Shown here piece by piece: positions 1-9,202 of a stretch of DNA of 54,264 nucleotides. This DNA is from Mesorhizobium sp. 1M-11 (GTDB lineage: Bacteria; Pseudomonadota; Alphaproteobacteria; Rhizobiales; Rhizobiaceae). A model generated the notes under the pieces. That model searched no databases. It had not been told where the DNA came from and saw nothing but the letters and a program-made list of their open reading frames with translations. How positions within the stretch are numbered: position 1 is the first letter of the stretch; every line of letters starts with the position of its first letter. The stretch spans positions 1 through 54,264 of the forward strand of contig NZ_LJSD01000019.1 of assembly GCF_001303895.1 (NCBI RefSeq), in the 5' to 3' direction. The position numbers and the translations under genes were made by a program.

Positions 1-1017
<1,017 letters not shown>

Positions 1018-1086
1018 GTCGTGATTCCTTCCCTCGCCCGCGCCGGCCGGCGCAGAGCCATCCGATTGCGTCGGATTGTCTTGGTT

Positions 1087-2139
1087 TCAGCCCACCAGAC
1101 GGCGAGCAGCGGTTTCGGCCATGGCCTCGGCTAGGCTCATCGACCACTGCGCGCGACAATAGGCGCGGAAATCGAAACAGGGCAAGCCGGGGCAGACCTC
1201 GAATTCGATCAGATGAACCGTATCGTCGGCATCGACACGCAGATCGATGGAAAAGACGTCGCGCAGGCCAAGGCCATTTATCAGCTTCGCGGCGATGCGG
1301 CGAATCTCGGCGTCCGCCGCGGGTTGGGTTGCAGCGAGCGGAACAAGCGCCGGCTCGACATAGGCGCCGGTCGCCCTGGCGTCGGCGCCGGTGTCGCCGT
1401 AAAGCGCCAGACTGTCGGCCATGGTCTGGAAATCACCGCCGGAATCGACCAGGAAAACCCCCAGCGACGACATATCGGCGTGTCCCGTCACGTCGAGAAA
1501 GCTGGCCCGCACATTGCGGCCGGCGACATAGGGCTGCACGACGACATCGTCACGGTAATGCGAGAAGACGCGGCGGCTCAACTCCAGGGCATGGCCGAGG
1601 TCGCGAGAGTGCGAATCCGGCCAGATGCCTATCTTGGCGCCGAGCCGGTTCGGTTTCACGAACCAGCCGTTCTCGCAGGCCGGCGGTTCGACCAGCCAGC
1701 GGCCGTCGCGCGCCAGGCCGGCTTGCGGTACAGGCAGACCCAGAGCCGCAAGCACCGCGCCGGAGCGGAACTTGTCCTGGCAGAGCGCAAAGAGGGAATC
1801 GTCTGCGCCGAGTGTTCTTGAGTTCGCGAGCCGGGCCAGGGCAGGGGCGCTCCCGCCCCGGAAATAGGCGATGCCATCCGTCAGCGTCCAGACGAGCGAG
1901 GTGGCAGGATCCGCGCTGGTGATCGCAGCGGCTGCCTGGTCCAACTCCAGGGGCGTGAAGGTGATGCCGCGCTTTGCCGCCTCGCGCCAGATCTCGGCAA
2001 ATTCAGGCGCGAGATCGGTCGATTGGGCGAGATAGGATGAAATCTCCGCCGCTCGCTCCGTCGGATATCCTTGGCTCACCAGCCGGTCAAGGCAGGCTTT
2101 TTCCGGTTCGTAGACGAGGAAGAGACGCGGCTGCGGCAT
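1087..2139 (-). CDS. ATP-grasp domain protein, D-Ala-D-Ala-ligase-like
   Basis: 350 residues. The C-terminal two thirds resemble an ATP-grasp ligase. It shows a lysine in a strand resembling the ATP-grasp first lysine (WFVKPNRLGAKIGI, about residue 162), a second strand VVVQPYVAGRNVRASFLDV, and a metal-binding end with FSIDLRVDADDTVHLIEFEVCPGLPCFDFR, where D, E and E would be the Mg ligands. The N-terminal part (about 1-110) has no recognisable domain. ATP-grasp enzymes join a carboxylate to an amine or thiol through an acyl-phosphate; the substrate cannot be read from sequence. The usual final Asn of the ExN metal motif appears as E-V-C-P, which is atypical. It stands alone between pcaF (69 bp away) and the lactonase gene, so context gives no role. 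Confidence 0.65.
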   Translation of the reverse strand: MPQPRLFLVYEPEKACLDRLVSQGYPTERAAEISSYLAQSTDLAPEFAEIWREAAKRGITFTPLELDQAAAAITSADPATSLVWTLTDGIAYFRGGSAPALARLANSRTLGADDSLFALCQDKFRSGAVLAALGLPVPQAGLARDGRWLVEPPACENGWFVKPNRLGAKIGIWPDSHSRDLGHALELSRRVFSHYRDDVVVQPYVAGRNVRASFLDVTGHADMSSLGVFLVDSGGDFQTMADSLALYGDTGADARATGAYVEPALVPLAATQPAADAEIRRIAAKLINGLGLRDVFSIDLRVDADDTVHLIEFEVCPGLPCFDFRAYCRAQWSMSLAEAMAETAARRLVG

Positions 2140-2261
2140 GGTGGCTGAGACCAGTGAGTTTGGTGCCAGTCTCGCTGCCGGACTGTCGCTCGGGTCTGAC
2201 GAAACCGACCTGTGCCGCGACGCCAGCGACCAGAGCGGAATGCGGCCGAGATGTTGGCCGT

Positions 2262-3134
2262 TCAGATCAGCACACGTGGCTCAAACCGACCTCTGACCGG
2301 GAAATCGATCAGGAAGGTCTTGCCGGCGTCGGGGTCGGCGGCACGCTGCGCTTCATCCTGGTCTGCCCATGCCGAAGTCACAGCCAACCGGTCGGCATCC
2401 GCACCGATAAAGGCCGGGCAGGATGGCTGGGTGACTGGCATCGGTATTGAGCGCACCAGCTTGCCGTCAGGTGCAAAGGCGTTGACGGCCGAAGCACCCC
2501 AGCACGCATTCCAGAGGATACCGTCGCGATCGACGACTGAGCCATCGACATTGCCGACATTCTGCCGATGATCGCCGAAAAGCTTGGGCTCACCCGTCGG
2601 CAGGCCTGTAGCCGGATCGCAGTCGACCCGCATCAGCAGCTTTTCCTCGCTGTCGACGTAATAGGCGACAGTTCCATCTTCGCTGAAGGCAATGGAGTTG
2701 GGCACGGTGATGCCATCATAGAGTTTGCGCAGCTCACCCCTGAAGAACCAGTAGATGGCGCCCGCTTTCTTCTCGTGTGTCTTGCTCATGGTGCCCAGCC
2801 AGAAGGCGCCGCACGGATGCACGCGCGCATCGTTGGAGCGGGTGCCTTTGTTCTCAGCCTCGACCGGCGTGTGAAGCGTGAGTTTGCCGGTCGCGGCATC
2901 CCGTACATGCAGGCCGGTTTCCGTGAAGACCAGCTGCCGCTTGTCGTCGATGGTTGCGATGGCGCTCGCCATCTGGCCGAGGTCGTGGGCTTTGGTGGCG
3001 CCGCTGCGGCCGCGCTCCAGCAACTGACCATGCACGATGTTGAACCAGTAGAGCGTTCCGGTCGCCTGATCGTAGCTCGGGCCCTCGCCGAGTTCGCAGA
3101 CGTAGTCGGACAGGACCGAGACGATGCCAGTCAT
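2262..3134 (-). CDS. SMP-30/gluconolactonase family sugar lactonase
   Basis: 290 residues, full length for the SMP-30/LRE beta-propeller family. The expected divalent-metal ligands are visible: Glu in LGEGPSYD (about residue 17), Asn in VPNSIAFSEDG, and Asp in NVDGSVVDRDGILW; SNDARVHPCGAFWLG is the family's substrate-side loop. It most likely hydrolyses galactono-1,4-lactone (or another aldonolactone) to the aldonate. It is the last gene of the galactose operon, and its ATG overlaps the dgoA stop by 4 bp (ATGA, 3131-3134), so the two are probably translationally coupled. Arabinono- or xylono-lactone activity is possible in this family, but the neighbours point to galactose. Confidence 0.85.
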   Translation of the reverse strand: MTGIVSVLSDYVCELGEGPSYDQATGTLYWFNIVHGQLLERGRSGATKAHDLGQMASAIATIDDKRQLVFTETGLHVRDAATGKLTLHTPVEAENKGTRSNDARVHPCGAFWLGTMSKTHEKKAGAIYWFFRGELRKLYDGITVPNSIAFSEDGTVAYYVDSEEKLLMRVDCDPATGLPTGEPKLFGDHRQNVGNVDGSVVDRDGILWNACWGASAVNAFAPDGKLVRSIPMPVTQPSCPAFIGADADRLAVTSAWADQDEAQRAADPDAGKTFLIDFPVRGRFEPRVLI

Positions 3135-3772
3135 TTCTGCTCTCCAAAAACCTGATCCCAGACCGCGACAGCAGCTTCGGCGCGCGTGGCGACGTCGGTC
3201 ACCGTCATGCCCGGCTTGAACAGGCTGGAACCCAGCCCGAAGACACTGACGCCTGCCGTCTTGTAGCCGGCGAAGTCCTTTTCGGAGACGCCGCCCACCG
3301 CTCCCACCGGCGTATCGGCCGGCAGGACCGCGCGCATCGCGGCAATGCCGCCCGGACCGAGCACGCTGGCCGGAAAGAACTTGAGCGCCGAGGCGCCGAG
3401 CCGGATCGCCTGGAAGGCCTCTGTCGGCGTGAAAACCCCCGGCATGGTGACCATGCCGTGATGCGCGGCGCGGCGCATGACGTCGGCATCGATGTTCGGA
3501 CTGACCAGAAGCCGCCCATCTGCAAGCTTCAACGCGTCGACATCCTCGGCGGTCAGCACCGTGCCGGCGCCAACCAATGCTTCATCGGGCAATGCCTTCA
3601 CGATCGCCGCGATGGACACGAACGGATCGGGCGAGTTCAGCGGCACCTCGATGGCCTCGATGCCGGCCCGGTAAATCGCCTCGGCAACGGCCACCGCTTC
3701 GTTCGGACGCAAGCCGCGCAGAATGGCGACGAGACCGCGCTTCAGTTTCGGAAACGGTGCGGTGAGGCTCAT
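3131..3772 (-). CDS. dgoA: 2-dehydro-3-deoxy-6-phosphogalactonate aldolase
   Basis: Cleaves 2-dehydro-3-deoxy-6-phosphogalactonate to pyruvate and glyceraldehyde 3-phosphate. 213 residues, the normal size of a KDPG/KDPGal class I aldolase barrel. The Schiff-base lysine is Lys131 in ALKFFPAS, the catalytic Glu is Glu42 in IEVPLNSP, and GAGTVL and GAVGGVSE are phosphate-side loops. EVPLNSPDP rather than EVTLRTP, together with the neighbouring kinase, favours DgoA over Eda. ATG at 3772 was chosen because it overlaps the dgoK stop (ATGA) and matches the family start; an in-frame extension to 4111 only reads through dgoK. It is the third gene of the operon. Confidence 0.92.
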   Translation of the reverse strand: MSLTAPFPKLKRGLVAILRGLRPNEAVAVAEAIYRAGIEAIEVPLNSPDPFVSIAAIVKALPDEALVGAGTVLTAEDVDALKLADGRLLVSPNIDADVMRRAAHHGMVTMPGVFTPTEAFQAIRLGASALKFFPASVLGPGGIAAMRAVLPADTPVGAVGGVSEKDFAGYKTAGVSVFGLGSSLFKPGMTVTDVATRAEAAVAVWDQVFGEQK

Positions 3773-4713
3773 GTGGTTCCTTTCTCGCCGGCAATCATGC
3801 CGTTTTCTCGCGCAGCGGCAAACAGACCGGCGCGCACGGCGGCTTCCGCATCGACGGATCGAACCTGAAGTCCGGCCAGTTCCAATGCCTCGGCATAAAG
3901 TGCGCCGAGTGCCCCCGATCCCACCAGCACCACCGATCCACCGCCAGTTCCGTAGCGGCGCTGGGCCGAAGCGATCTCGCCGCCGATGAGCAGTCCGGAC
4001 AGGCGCGCGGCGGCATTGTCCGGCTTCAGATCCTGCAGCAGCCCTGCGGCGCGGATCGCAAACAGCCGCGACGAGACGTCGCCACCATCTTTTAGCGCCT
4101 GCTGGCACCAATGGCGGAACTGCTCGTTTCCGGCAGCGACCGCGGCCGGATGCTCGCCGAGCGAATGGCGCAGGATCGAATGCGTCGCCAGTATCGAAAA
4201 CAGTTCACCGGTCGGCCAGGTGCCGAAGCCGGTCACCGCACGGTCTTCCACCACGACCCACTTCGAATGCGTGCCGGGCATGCAGACGATATGCCGTCCT
4301 TTGGCCGGAAGATCCGCGCCGGCCAACTGTGTCTCCTCGCCACGCATCACATCCGGCGCATCCGCCAGCCGCTGTGCCAGGCCAGGGACGATACGCACGT
4401 CCCGCGCTGTATCGGGCACGCGGATGGCGCCCCGCAGGATGGCGTCGATGGGTGCCGCTACATCGACATAGGGTGCCTCGATCCAGCCCTGGCGCGAGCC
4501 GGCCATACCGCAGATGACAACCGGCAAGGTTGCAGGAGCGCCCATGGCGGCGAGGTGCCGCTCAAGCACGTTTGAAAAGCCGGTTTCACGCGCCGTGATC
4601 AGGCCGTCATCGCCACGCCGCTCGGCCAGCACCTTGCCGTCGCCGGCAAGCAGCCAGGCACGCAATCGGGTTGTGCCCCAGTCGATGGCGGCAATCGCAG
4701 GTGTCGTGCTCAC
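3769..4713 (-). CDS. dgoK: 2-dehydro-3-deoxygalactonokinase
   Basis: Phosphorylates 2-dehydro-3-deoxy-D-galactonate at C6, feeding DgoA. 314 residues, as expected. The N-terminal IDWGTTRLRAWLL is the phosphate-1 loop of the ASKHA kinase fold; the family signatures VICGMAGSRQGW, PGLAQ, MRGEETQ, MPGTHSKW and TGELFSIL follow. The start is a GTG at 4713. It overlaps the upstream SDR stop in a GTGA junction and has a strong GGAGGG ribosome-binding site 5 bases ahead, so the longer ATG-initiated frame to 4785 is unlikely. The four-gene order SDR-dgoK-dgoA-lactonase forms a coupled operon. Confidence 0.93.
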   Translation of the reverse strand: MSTTPAIAAIDWGTTRLRAWLLAGDGKVLAERRGDDGLITARETGFSNVLERHLAAMGAPATLPVVICGMAGSRQGWIEAPYVDVAAPIDAILRGAIRVPDTARDVRIVPGLAQRLADAPDVMRGEETQLAGADLPAKGRHIVCMPGTHSKWVVVEDRAVTGFGTWPTGELFSILATHSILRHSLGEHPAAVAAGNEQFRHWCQQALKDGGDVSSRLFAIRAAGLLQDLKPDNAAARLSGLLIGGEIASAQRRYGTGGGSVVLVGSGALGALYAEALELAGLQVRSVDAEAAVRAGLFAAARENGMIAGEKGTT

Positions 4714-5477
4714 AGCAGCCCTCCGTCGACGATCAGCGTCTGCGCCGTCAGCATGGCCGAGGCGTCCGAGGCCAGGAACAGGCACGGCCCAACCATGTCA
4801 TCCGGATGCATTTCGCGCGGGATTGCCTGGCGGGCGATATGGGCTTCGAGCTTGCCGGGTGCGACCCAAAGTTGCCGTTGGCGCTCGGTGATGACCCAGC
4901 CGGGCGCGATTGCGTTCACCCGGATGCCGTCCTTGCCGTAGCGGCCCGCAAGCCCCTTGGTCAGGCCGATGATGCCGGCTTTCGCGGCCGTATAGGCCGG
5001 CATGTCGCCGATGTTCAGCATGAAGGACGTCGAGGTGAAGTTGACGATGGCGCCGCGACCCAATTTCTGCATTCCGGGCACGACCGCCTGGACAGTGAAG
5101 AAGTGCGGCCGGAGGTTGATCGACAGATTGTCGTCCCATTCGTCGACGGTCACCGTCTCGGCGGCATGGCGGATGTCGTTGGCGGCGTTGTTGACCAGTA
5201 TGCTGACCGGCCCATGCGCCTGTTCGGCGGTCTTCACCGCCGCCCGGAGGGCCTCGATGTCGCGCAGATCGGCGTTGAGGAACAGCGGCTTCCGGCCAGT
5301 CAGGCTTGCGATCTCATCACACAGCGCCCGGCTCTGTGATTCAGCGATATCGACAAAGGCTACTTTCGCACCCTGGCGGGCAAAGCCTTCCGTCAACCTG
5401 GCGCCGATGCCCGTGCCGCCGCCGGTGATCAACACCGACGCACCTTCCAGATCGGCGAACCGCGCCGATGGCATCAT
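4710..5477 (-). CDS. SDR-family oxidoreductase, probable D-galactose 1-dehydrogenase
   Basis: 255-residue classical short-chain dehydrogenase. TGGGTGIG (18-25) is the nucleotide-binding loop, Asp43 ends beta-2 (VDI, suggesting NAD preference), NNAAN (96-100) follows, and the catalytic pair is Tyr162/Lys166 in AYTAAKAG. PGWVITERQRQ and VDGG near the C-terminus are typical. It is the first gene of an operon with dgoK, dgoA and a lactonase, so oxidation of D-galactose to galactonolactone is the natural inference; L-fuconate-, arabinose- or gluconate-type SDRs share the fold and cannot be excluded. The MM start is kept; the second Met (one codon later) would serve equally well. Confidence 0.8.
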   Translation of the reverse strand: MMPSARFADLEGASVLITGGGTGIGARLTEGFARQGAKVAFVDIAESQSRALCDEIASLTGRKPLFLNADLRDIEALRAAVKTAEQAHGPVSILVNNAANDIRHAAETVTVDEWDDNLSINLRPHFFTVQAVVPGMQKLGRGAIVNFTSTSFMLNIGDMPAYTAAKAGIIGLTKGLAGRYGKDGIRVNAIAPGWVITERQRQLWVAPGKLEAHIARQAIPREMHPDDMVGPCLFLASDASAMLTAQTLIVDGGLL

Positions 5478-5495
5478 TGTGGTTTCCTCCCTCGC

Positions 5496-5597
5496 GCATC
5501 GGCCCGAAAATCGGGATCGATTTCGGAAAGCACGACGCGCAGCTTCAAAAAATGTCAGAGCGTCCTTTGCGCGTCCGAAAGGACGCGCGGCGCTCTG
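5496..5597 (+). repeat. Dispersed intergenic palindromic repeat (family A), single copy
   Basis: About 102 bp, nearly identical to the 103-bp unit that is tandemly repeated at the right end of the window (54011 onward). It starts with a GCATCGGCCCGAAAATCGGG palindrome-rich half and ends with GCGTCC...GGACGC and AGAGCG...CGCTCT inverted segments. It differs by a few substitutions and small indels, so it is an older dispersed copy. It sits between the galactose-operon start codon and the operator-like palindrome at 5665. Confidence 0.85.
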
Positions 5598-5664
5598 GTC
5601 CGACGGCGCCGCATCCTAGCCAGCGGCTTGGCCGGGGCAAGCGCGAAAATGCTTATCGCATCAT

Positions 5665-5677
5665 TTTGTCAGACAAA
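5665..5677. promoter_or_regulatory. GntR/FCD-type operator-like palindrome upstream of the galactose operon
   Basis: TTTGTCAGACAAA is a perfect 13-bp palindrome around a central A. It fits the TTGT-N3-ACAA pattern used by many FadR/FCD-subfamily GntR regulators, the class to which DgoR belongs. It lies 188 bp upstream of the SDR start, separated from it by the family A repeat. No regulator gene is next to it in this window. Confidence 0.4.
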
Positions 5678-5740
5678 TGGGAAAACCAGAAGAAATGCCG
5701 CCATTCTGTGCAGACCGGCGGCCTGGCAACGTTTCAGATT

Positions 5741-7090
5741 TCAGATCGCCCTGGCACGCAATGCGCCGCGAAAGGAATCCCGCAGATAGCCGAGCGTGGC
5801 ATCGGCATTGGCCGGCTTGCCGAACAGATAGCCCTGGCCTCCGGCACAGCCGAACTGCACGAGGCGGTCGGCCTGTGCCTCCTGCTCGATGCCCTCTGCC
5901 ACGACATCCATGCCAAGACCCTCGCACATGGCAAGAATGGCGCGGATGATATGTTCGGACGGCCGATCTTCCAGGATGGAGGAGACGAAGGCGCGATCGA
6001 TCTTGAGCTTGTCGAAATTGAATTCGCGCAAGCGACCGAGCGATGACTGGCCGGTGCCGAAATCGTCCAGCGAAACGCGGATCCCGACCCGGCGCAGGTC
6101 CTCGACGATCTTCTCGGCAGAGATCGGATCGTTCATCAGACCCGTCTCGGTGATCTCGATCTCCAGCCGGCGCGGATCAAAACCGGTGCGCTCCAGGATC
6201 GACAGGATGTGCAACCCGGTATTCTGGTCGACGAGTTGTGACGGCGACAGGTTGAAAGACAGGAAGAGATCGCCTGGCCAGCCGCGCGCCGCTTCGGTGG
6301 CCTTGCGCAACACCAGTTGCGAGAGCGGACCGATGATGCCGCGCTCTTCTGCAATGGGAATGAAAACGGAGGGGGAGACGGGGCCGAGATCCGGATCCGA
6401 CCAGCGCGCCAGGGCCTCGAAACCAATGGTGCGACGGGTACCGAGATCGACGATCGGCTGGAAATGTGGCTCGACTTCGCCGGCCGACACCGCGCGGCGC
6501 AAAGCCTGTTCGATGCGGGTGACGCGCTTGGCAGCCTCTTCCATCTCGCGGGTATAGACGACGACCTTGCCGCGGCCGGAGCGTTTGGCGTGGTAAAGCG
6601 CAGTCTCGGCTTTGTTGATCAGGATGTCGGTCGTCTCCTCGCCGGAATAAAACAGCGAGCAACCGGTGGAAGCCGAGAGCCTGGCGGTGCGTTCGCCGAC
6701 ATCGTAAGGCGCCGACAGGATCTCGATCAGCATACGCGCCCGCTCGGTGGCGGCCTCTTCGCTGAACACCATCGGATAGAGGAAGGCAAATTCATCGGCG
6801 CCGATGCGGCAGACGGTGGAATGGCTGTCCATCGAAGCGCGCAGACGCATTGCCACCTGGATCAGGATGTCGTCGCCGGCCTTGTGGCCGAACAGGTCGT
6901 TGATGGGTTTGAAGCCGTCGAGATCGAGTATGCCGACGGCAAAGGGGGCTGGGTCGTCCGAGCGGTCCGCGATGAGGCGCTCCACCTTGTCGAAGAAACG
7001 ACGGTGGTTGCCGAGGCCGGTCAACGGATCGGTGAAGGCCAGATCCGTGTTTTCCCTGTTCGTCTGCCCGGTGCCAAACGACGTTTGCAT
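5741..7090 (-). CDS. GGDEF-EAL protein, probable cyclic-di-GMP phosphodiesterase with degenerate GGDEF
   Basis: 449 residues, cytosolic, with no membrane segment and no recognisable sensor domain ahead of the GGDEF part (about 18-185). DPLTGLGNHRRF and DLDGFKPINDLFGH are intact, but the signature is GADEF (97-101): the second Gly is Ala, so cyclase activity is doubtful. The EAL domain (about 195-440) has EALARW (Glu225), NLSPSQL, EITETGL, DDFGTGQSS, KIDRAFV, AEGIE and GQGYLFGKP, all the metal and catalytic positions I would look for, so phosphodiesterase activity is likely. The GADEF domain may act as a GTP-binding regulator of the EAL domain. It is monocistronic on the minus strand. Confidence 0.9.
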   Translation of the reverse strand: MQTSFGTGQTNRENTDLAFTDPLTGLGNHRRFFDKVERLIADRSDDPAPFAVGILDLDGFKPINDLFGHKAGDDILIQVAMRLRASMDSHSTVCRIGADEFAFLYPMVFSEEAATERARMLIEILSAPYDVGERTARLSASTGCSLFYSGEETTDILINKAETALYHAKRSGRGKVVVYTREMEEAAKRVTRIEQALRRAVSAGEVEPHFQPIVDLGTRRTIGFEALARWSDPDLGPVSPSVFIPIAEERGIIGPLSQLVLRKATEAARGWPGDLFLSFNLSPSQLVDQNTGLHILSILERTGFDPRRLEIEITETGLMNDPISAEKIVEDLRRVGIRVSLDDFGTGQSSLGRLREFNFDKLKIDRAFVSSILEDRPSEHIIRAILAMCEGLGMDVVAEGIEQEAQADRLVQFGCAGGQGYLFGKPANADATLGYLRDSFRGALRARAI

Positions 7091-7207
7091 CGGCGTCCCT
7101 GTTCTTATTCTGGAATTTCCTGCCAGAGTGACAGCAAACCGTTTAAGAAAGGTATCTCGAATATAAGCCGGCGCTTTCGCATCAGGCCAAGATGATGGCG
7201 CCGAAGG

Positions 7208-9001
7208 TTAGCCGGATTTGACCCGATAAAGTTCGAGCGGTTCACCTGCGGTCTCCGGGATCGGTTCCAACCAGGTTGGCGGTTGGCCCTTGATCAGGGA
7301 GGCCAGGAAGCCGTCCGGCGCTCGCGTTGCGAGTAGCTTGGTCTCGGCGTTACCCGGGCAGAGTGCGACAATACCGACCCTGTTTGCCTTGATTATCGCC
7401 TTGGCGTCGGCCTCCGATCCGAGGAACGCGTCGAGTGCGAGCAAATTGCCCACGACGTTGCGATGATACAGCGACGCGAGAGCACGATGATCCGTATACA
7501 TCACGATCGGCGACCCGAGGTTGGAAACAGCGAGAACAGTGGTCGCCGGCTCTGTTGCAAGCCTGAGAAACTGCTGCCTGCCATCGCAGCTTGCTGCGGA
7601 GGCGGCATCGAGTTGCGGTTCCATCCTATCTTCAATGGAGACCGCTGCTGCAGCTGCGACCGTCCAGCTGAAGTTGAAAGAAATGATCCAGGCTGCGGCC
7701 ATGCGCAATGAAGCAAGCCCGGAAGGATGTTTTTGAGCGTGTTGGCGCCAGACCCCGATCCAGGCCGAAAGCGGTATTACGGCAAAAGCAATCGAGAAGG
7801 GTGATCCCCGCACCTGCCAGGCGCTCACGACGAAGGCGACAATCAGCAACGCCGCAACCAGCGTATCCTCACGCCGCCAGTCGTCGCGGCGGCGGCGCAG
7901 TGCCATCAGTATTAGAGCCGCAGCGGGTGTCGCGTAGCGTCCCGCCACCGAAATCCAGTCGTCCGCCAACAGTTGCCAGAGCGACCGTGCCTCGGTGATG
8001 TGAGCGAACCAGAATTCCCTCAGTCTCGGGTCAAGGTCACCATACGGCGCTGCCAGGCATTGCGGGAAGAAGACGAGCATGACGGCACCGAGCGTGATCG
8101 CCATGCAAACGATCGAAATGGAGCGTCGCCAGATTGTACCGCTCAGCATTTCCAGGCTGCATAGAGTGGCGAGGCCACCACCTGCAAGCACAGCGAGGGT
8201 GAACTGGAAGCTGGAAAAAGCATCACATCTCGCATCCCCTGTACCCCAAGAGGAGGTCGGAACGGTGAGGATGAAGACGAGCGCCGAGGTGCCAGCAAAA
8301 CCCAGGCCAAAATTACGGGCGATCGGCCGTTCGTGATCGCCGTCGATGAGAAACATCACCGTCAGCGTGAGACCTAACGTTGCCACGTAGGGCGTGGTTT
8401 CCATACCCACCGCCAACATCAAGGCGGCACATATACCGGATCCGATTGCCGCTCGGCTCTTTCCTGGCGCTATCATCGCCAGATAAAGGGCACCACAAGC
8501 CAGCGTGAGCTGTACATTGTGATGATCGAACGAATTCGGCGAAAAAGTGCCGATGAAATAAAGCGCTGTGCCACCAATCACTATTGCCGGAAGCACCGCG
8601 CCCGCTCCACCGTAGAAACGAGCGGCTCGAATCAGGATGAAAATGCAAGCGAAATAGAGCAGGAGCGGCCAGATGCTCCCCGCGAGAATCTCCGCCGTGG
8701 ATTCGCTGGCGCCGAATGCACTGGCGGCCAGAATGATAGCGGCTATTGGCGCGTCGACCAATCGCGACCAATGCATCACAAAACCGCCTTCCGGCCCCAT
8801 ACGATACTGATGCAGGTCGAACCAACCTTGGCCACCAAGAAAATCCCGCACCTCGACCAGCCTGAGCAGGCTGTCATTGTCACCGTGAGCGTTGGAAAGA
8901 GATGGAAAGCCGATAAGCGCCGTTGTCATCAGAAAGAAAAGCATCGCGCAAGCCGCGAGTAGAAGATGATGCCGGCTTTCGGGGTGAACCTGAGATTTCA
9001 C
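7208..9001 (-). CDS. Polytopic membrane protein, GT-C glycosyltransferase-like
   Basis: 597 residues with about 11-13 hydrophobic segments and a C-terminal soluble tail of about 150 residues (from about 450). The first membrane helix (about 13-33) is followed by an extracytoplasmic-looking loop with GDNDSLLRLVEV (Asp41, Asp43), then SFDHHNVQL (Asp159-His161) after a later helix; acidic residues in the first loop and a DHH-type motif are features of GT-C enzymes using polyprenyl-linked sugars. I cannot name the family. The start codon is GTG at 9001; no good Shine-Dalgarno is seen, so an internal ATG is possible. Methyltransferase, GtrA and GT2 genes beside it support a role in glycan or lipid modification. 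Confidence 0.6.
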   Translation of the reverse strand: MKSQVHPESRHHLLLAACAMLFFLMTTALIGFPSLSNAHGDNDSLLRLVEVRDFLGGQGWFDLHQYRMGPEGGFVMHWSRLVDAPIAAIILAASAFGASESTAEILAGSIWPLLLYFACIFILIRAARFYGGAGAVLPAIVIGGTALYFIGTFSPNSFDHHNVQLTLACGALYLAMIAPGKSRAAIGSGICAALMLAVGMETTPYVATLGLTLTVMFLIDGDHERPIARNFGLGFAGTSALVFILTVPTSSWGTGDARCDAFSSFQFTLAVLAGGGLATLCSLEMLSGTIWRRSISIVCMAITLGAVMLVFFPQCLAAPYGDLDPRLREFWFAHITEARSLWQLLADDWISVAGRYATPAAALILMALRRRRDDWRREDTLVAALLIVAFVVSAWQVRGSPFSIAFAVIPLSAWIGVWRQHAQKHPSGLASLRMAAAWIISFNFSWTVAAAAAVSIEDRMEPQLDAASAASCDGRQQFLRLATEPATTVLAVSNLGSPIVMYTDHRALASLYHRNVVGNLLALDAFLGSEADAKAIIKANRVGIVALCPGNAETKLLATRAPDGFLASLIKGQPPTWLEPIPETAGEPLELYRVKSG

Positions 9002-9202
9002 GAGTCATTCGCAATCGGTGAACTGCTTTCCTAAAGGAAAGGGTACACCAGCAGCCTTCAATAAACTGTAAAGTGGCTTCCTGGTTGGCCGGGTCTCCAT
9101 GGCTGGCTCCGTGCTGTCACAGCCGGCCCTTCCATGCGAACCGAGCGAACTTGGTCTTAACGCATTTGGAATAGGTCTTGGTGCGATCGCACGGCCGAAG
9201 AC

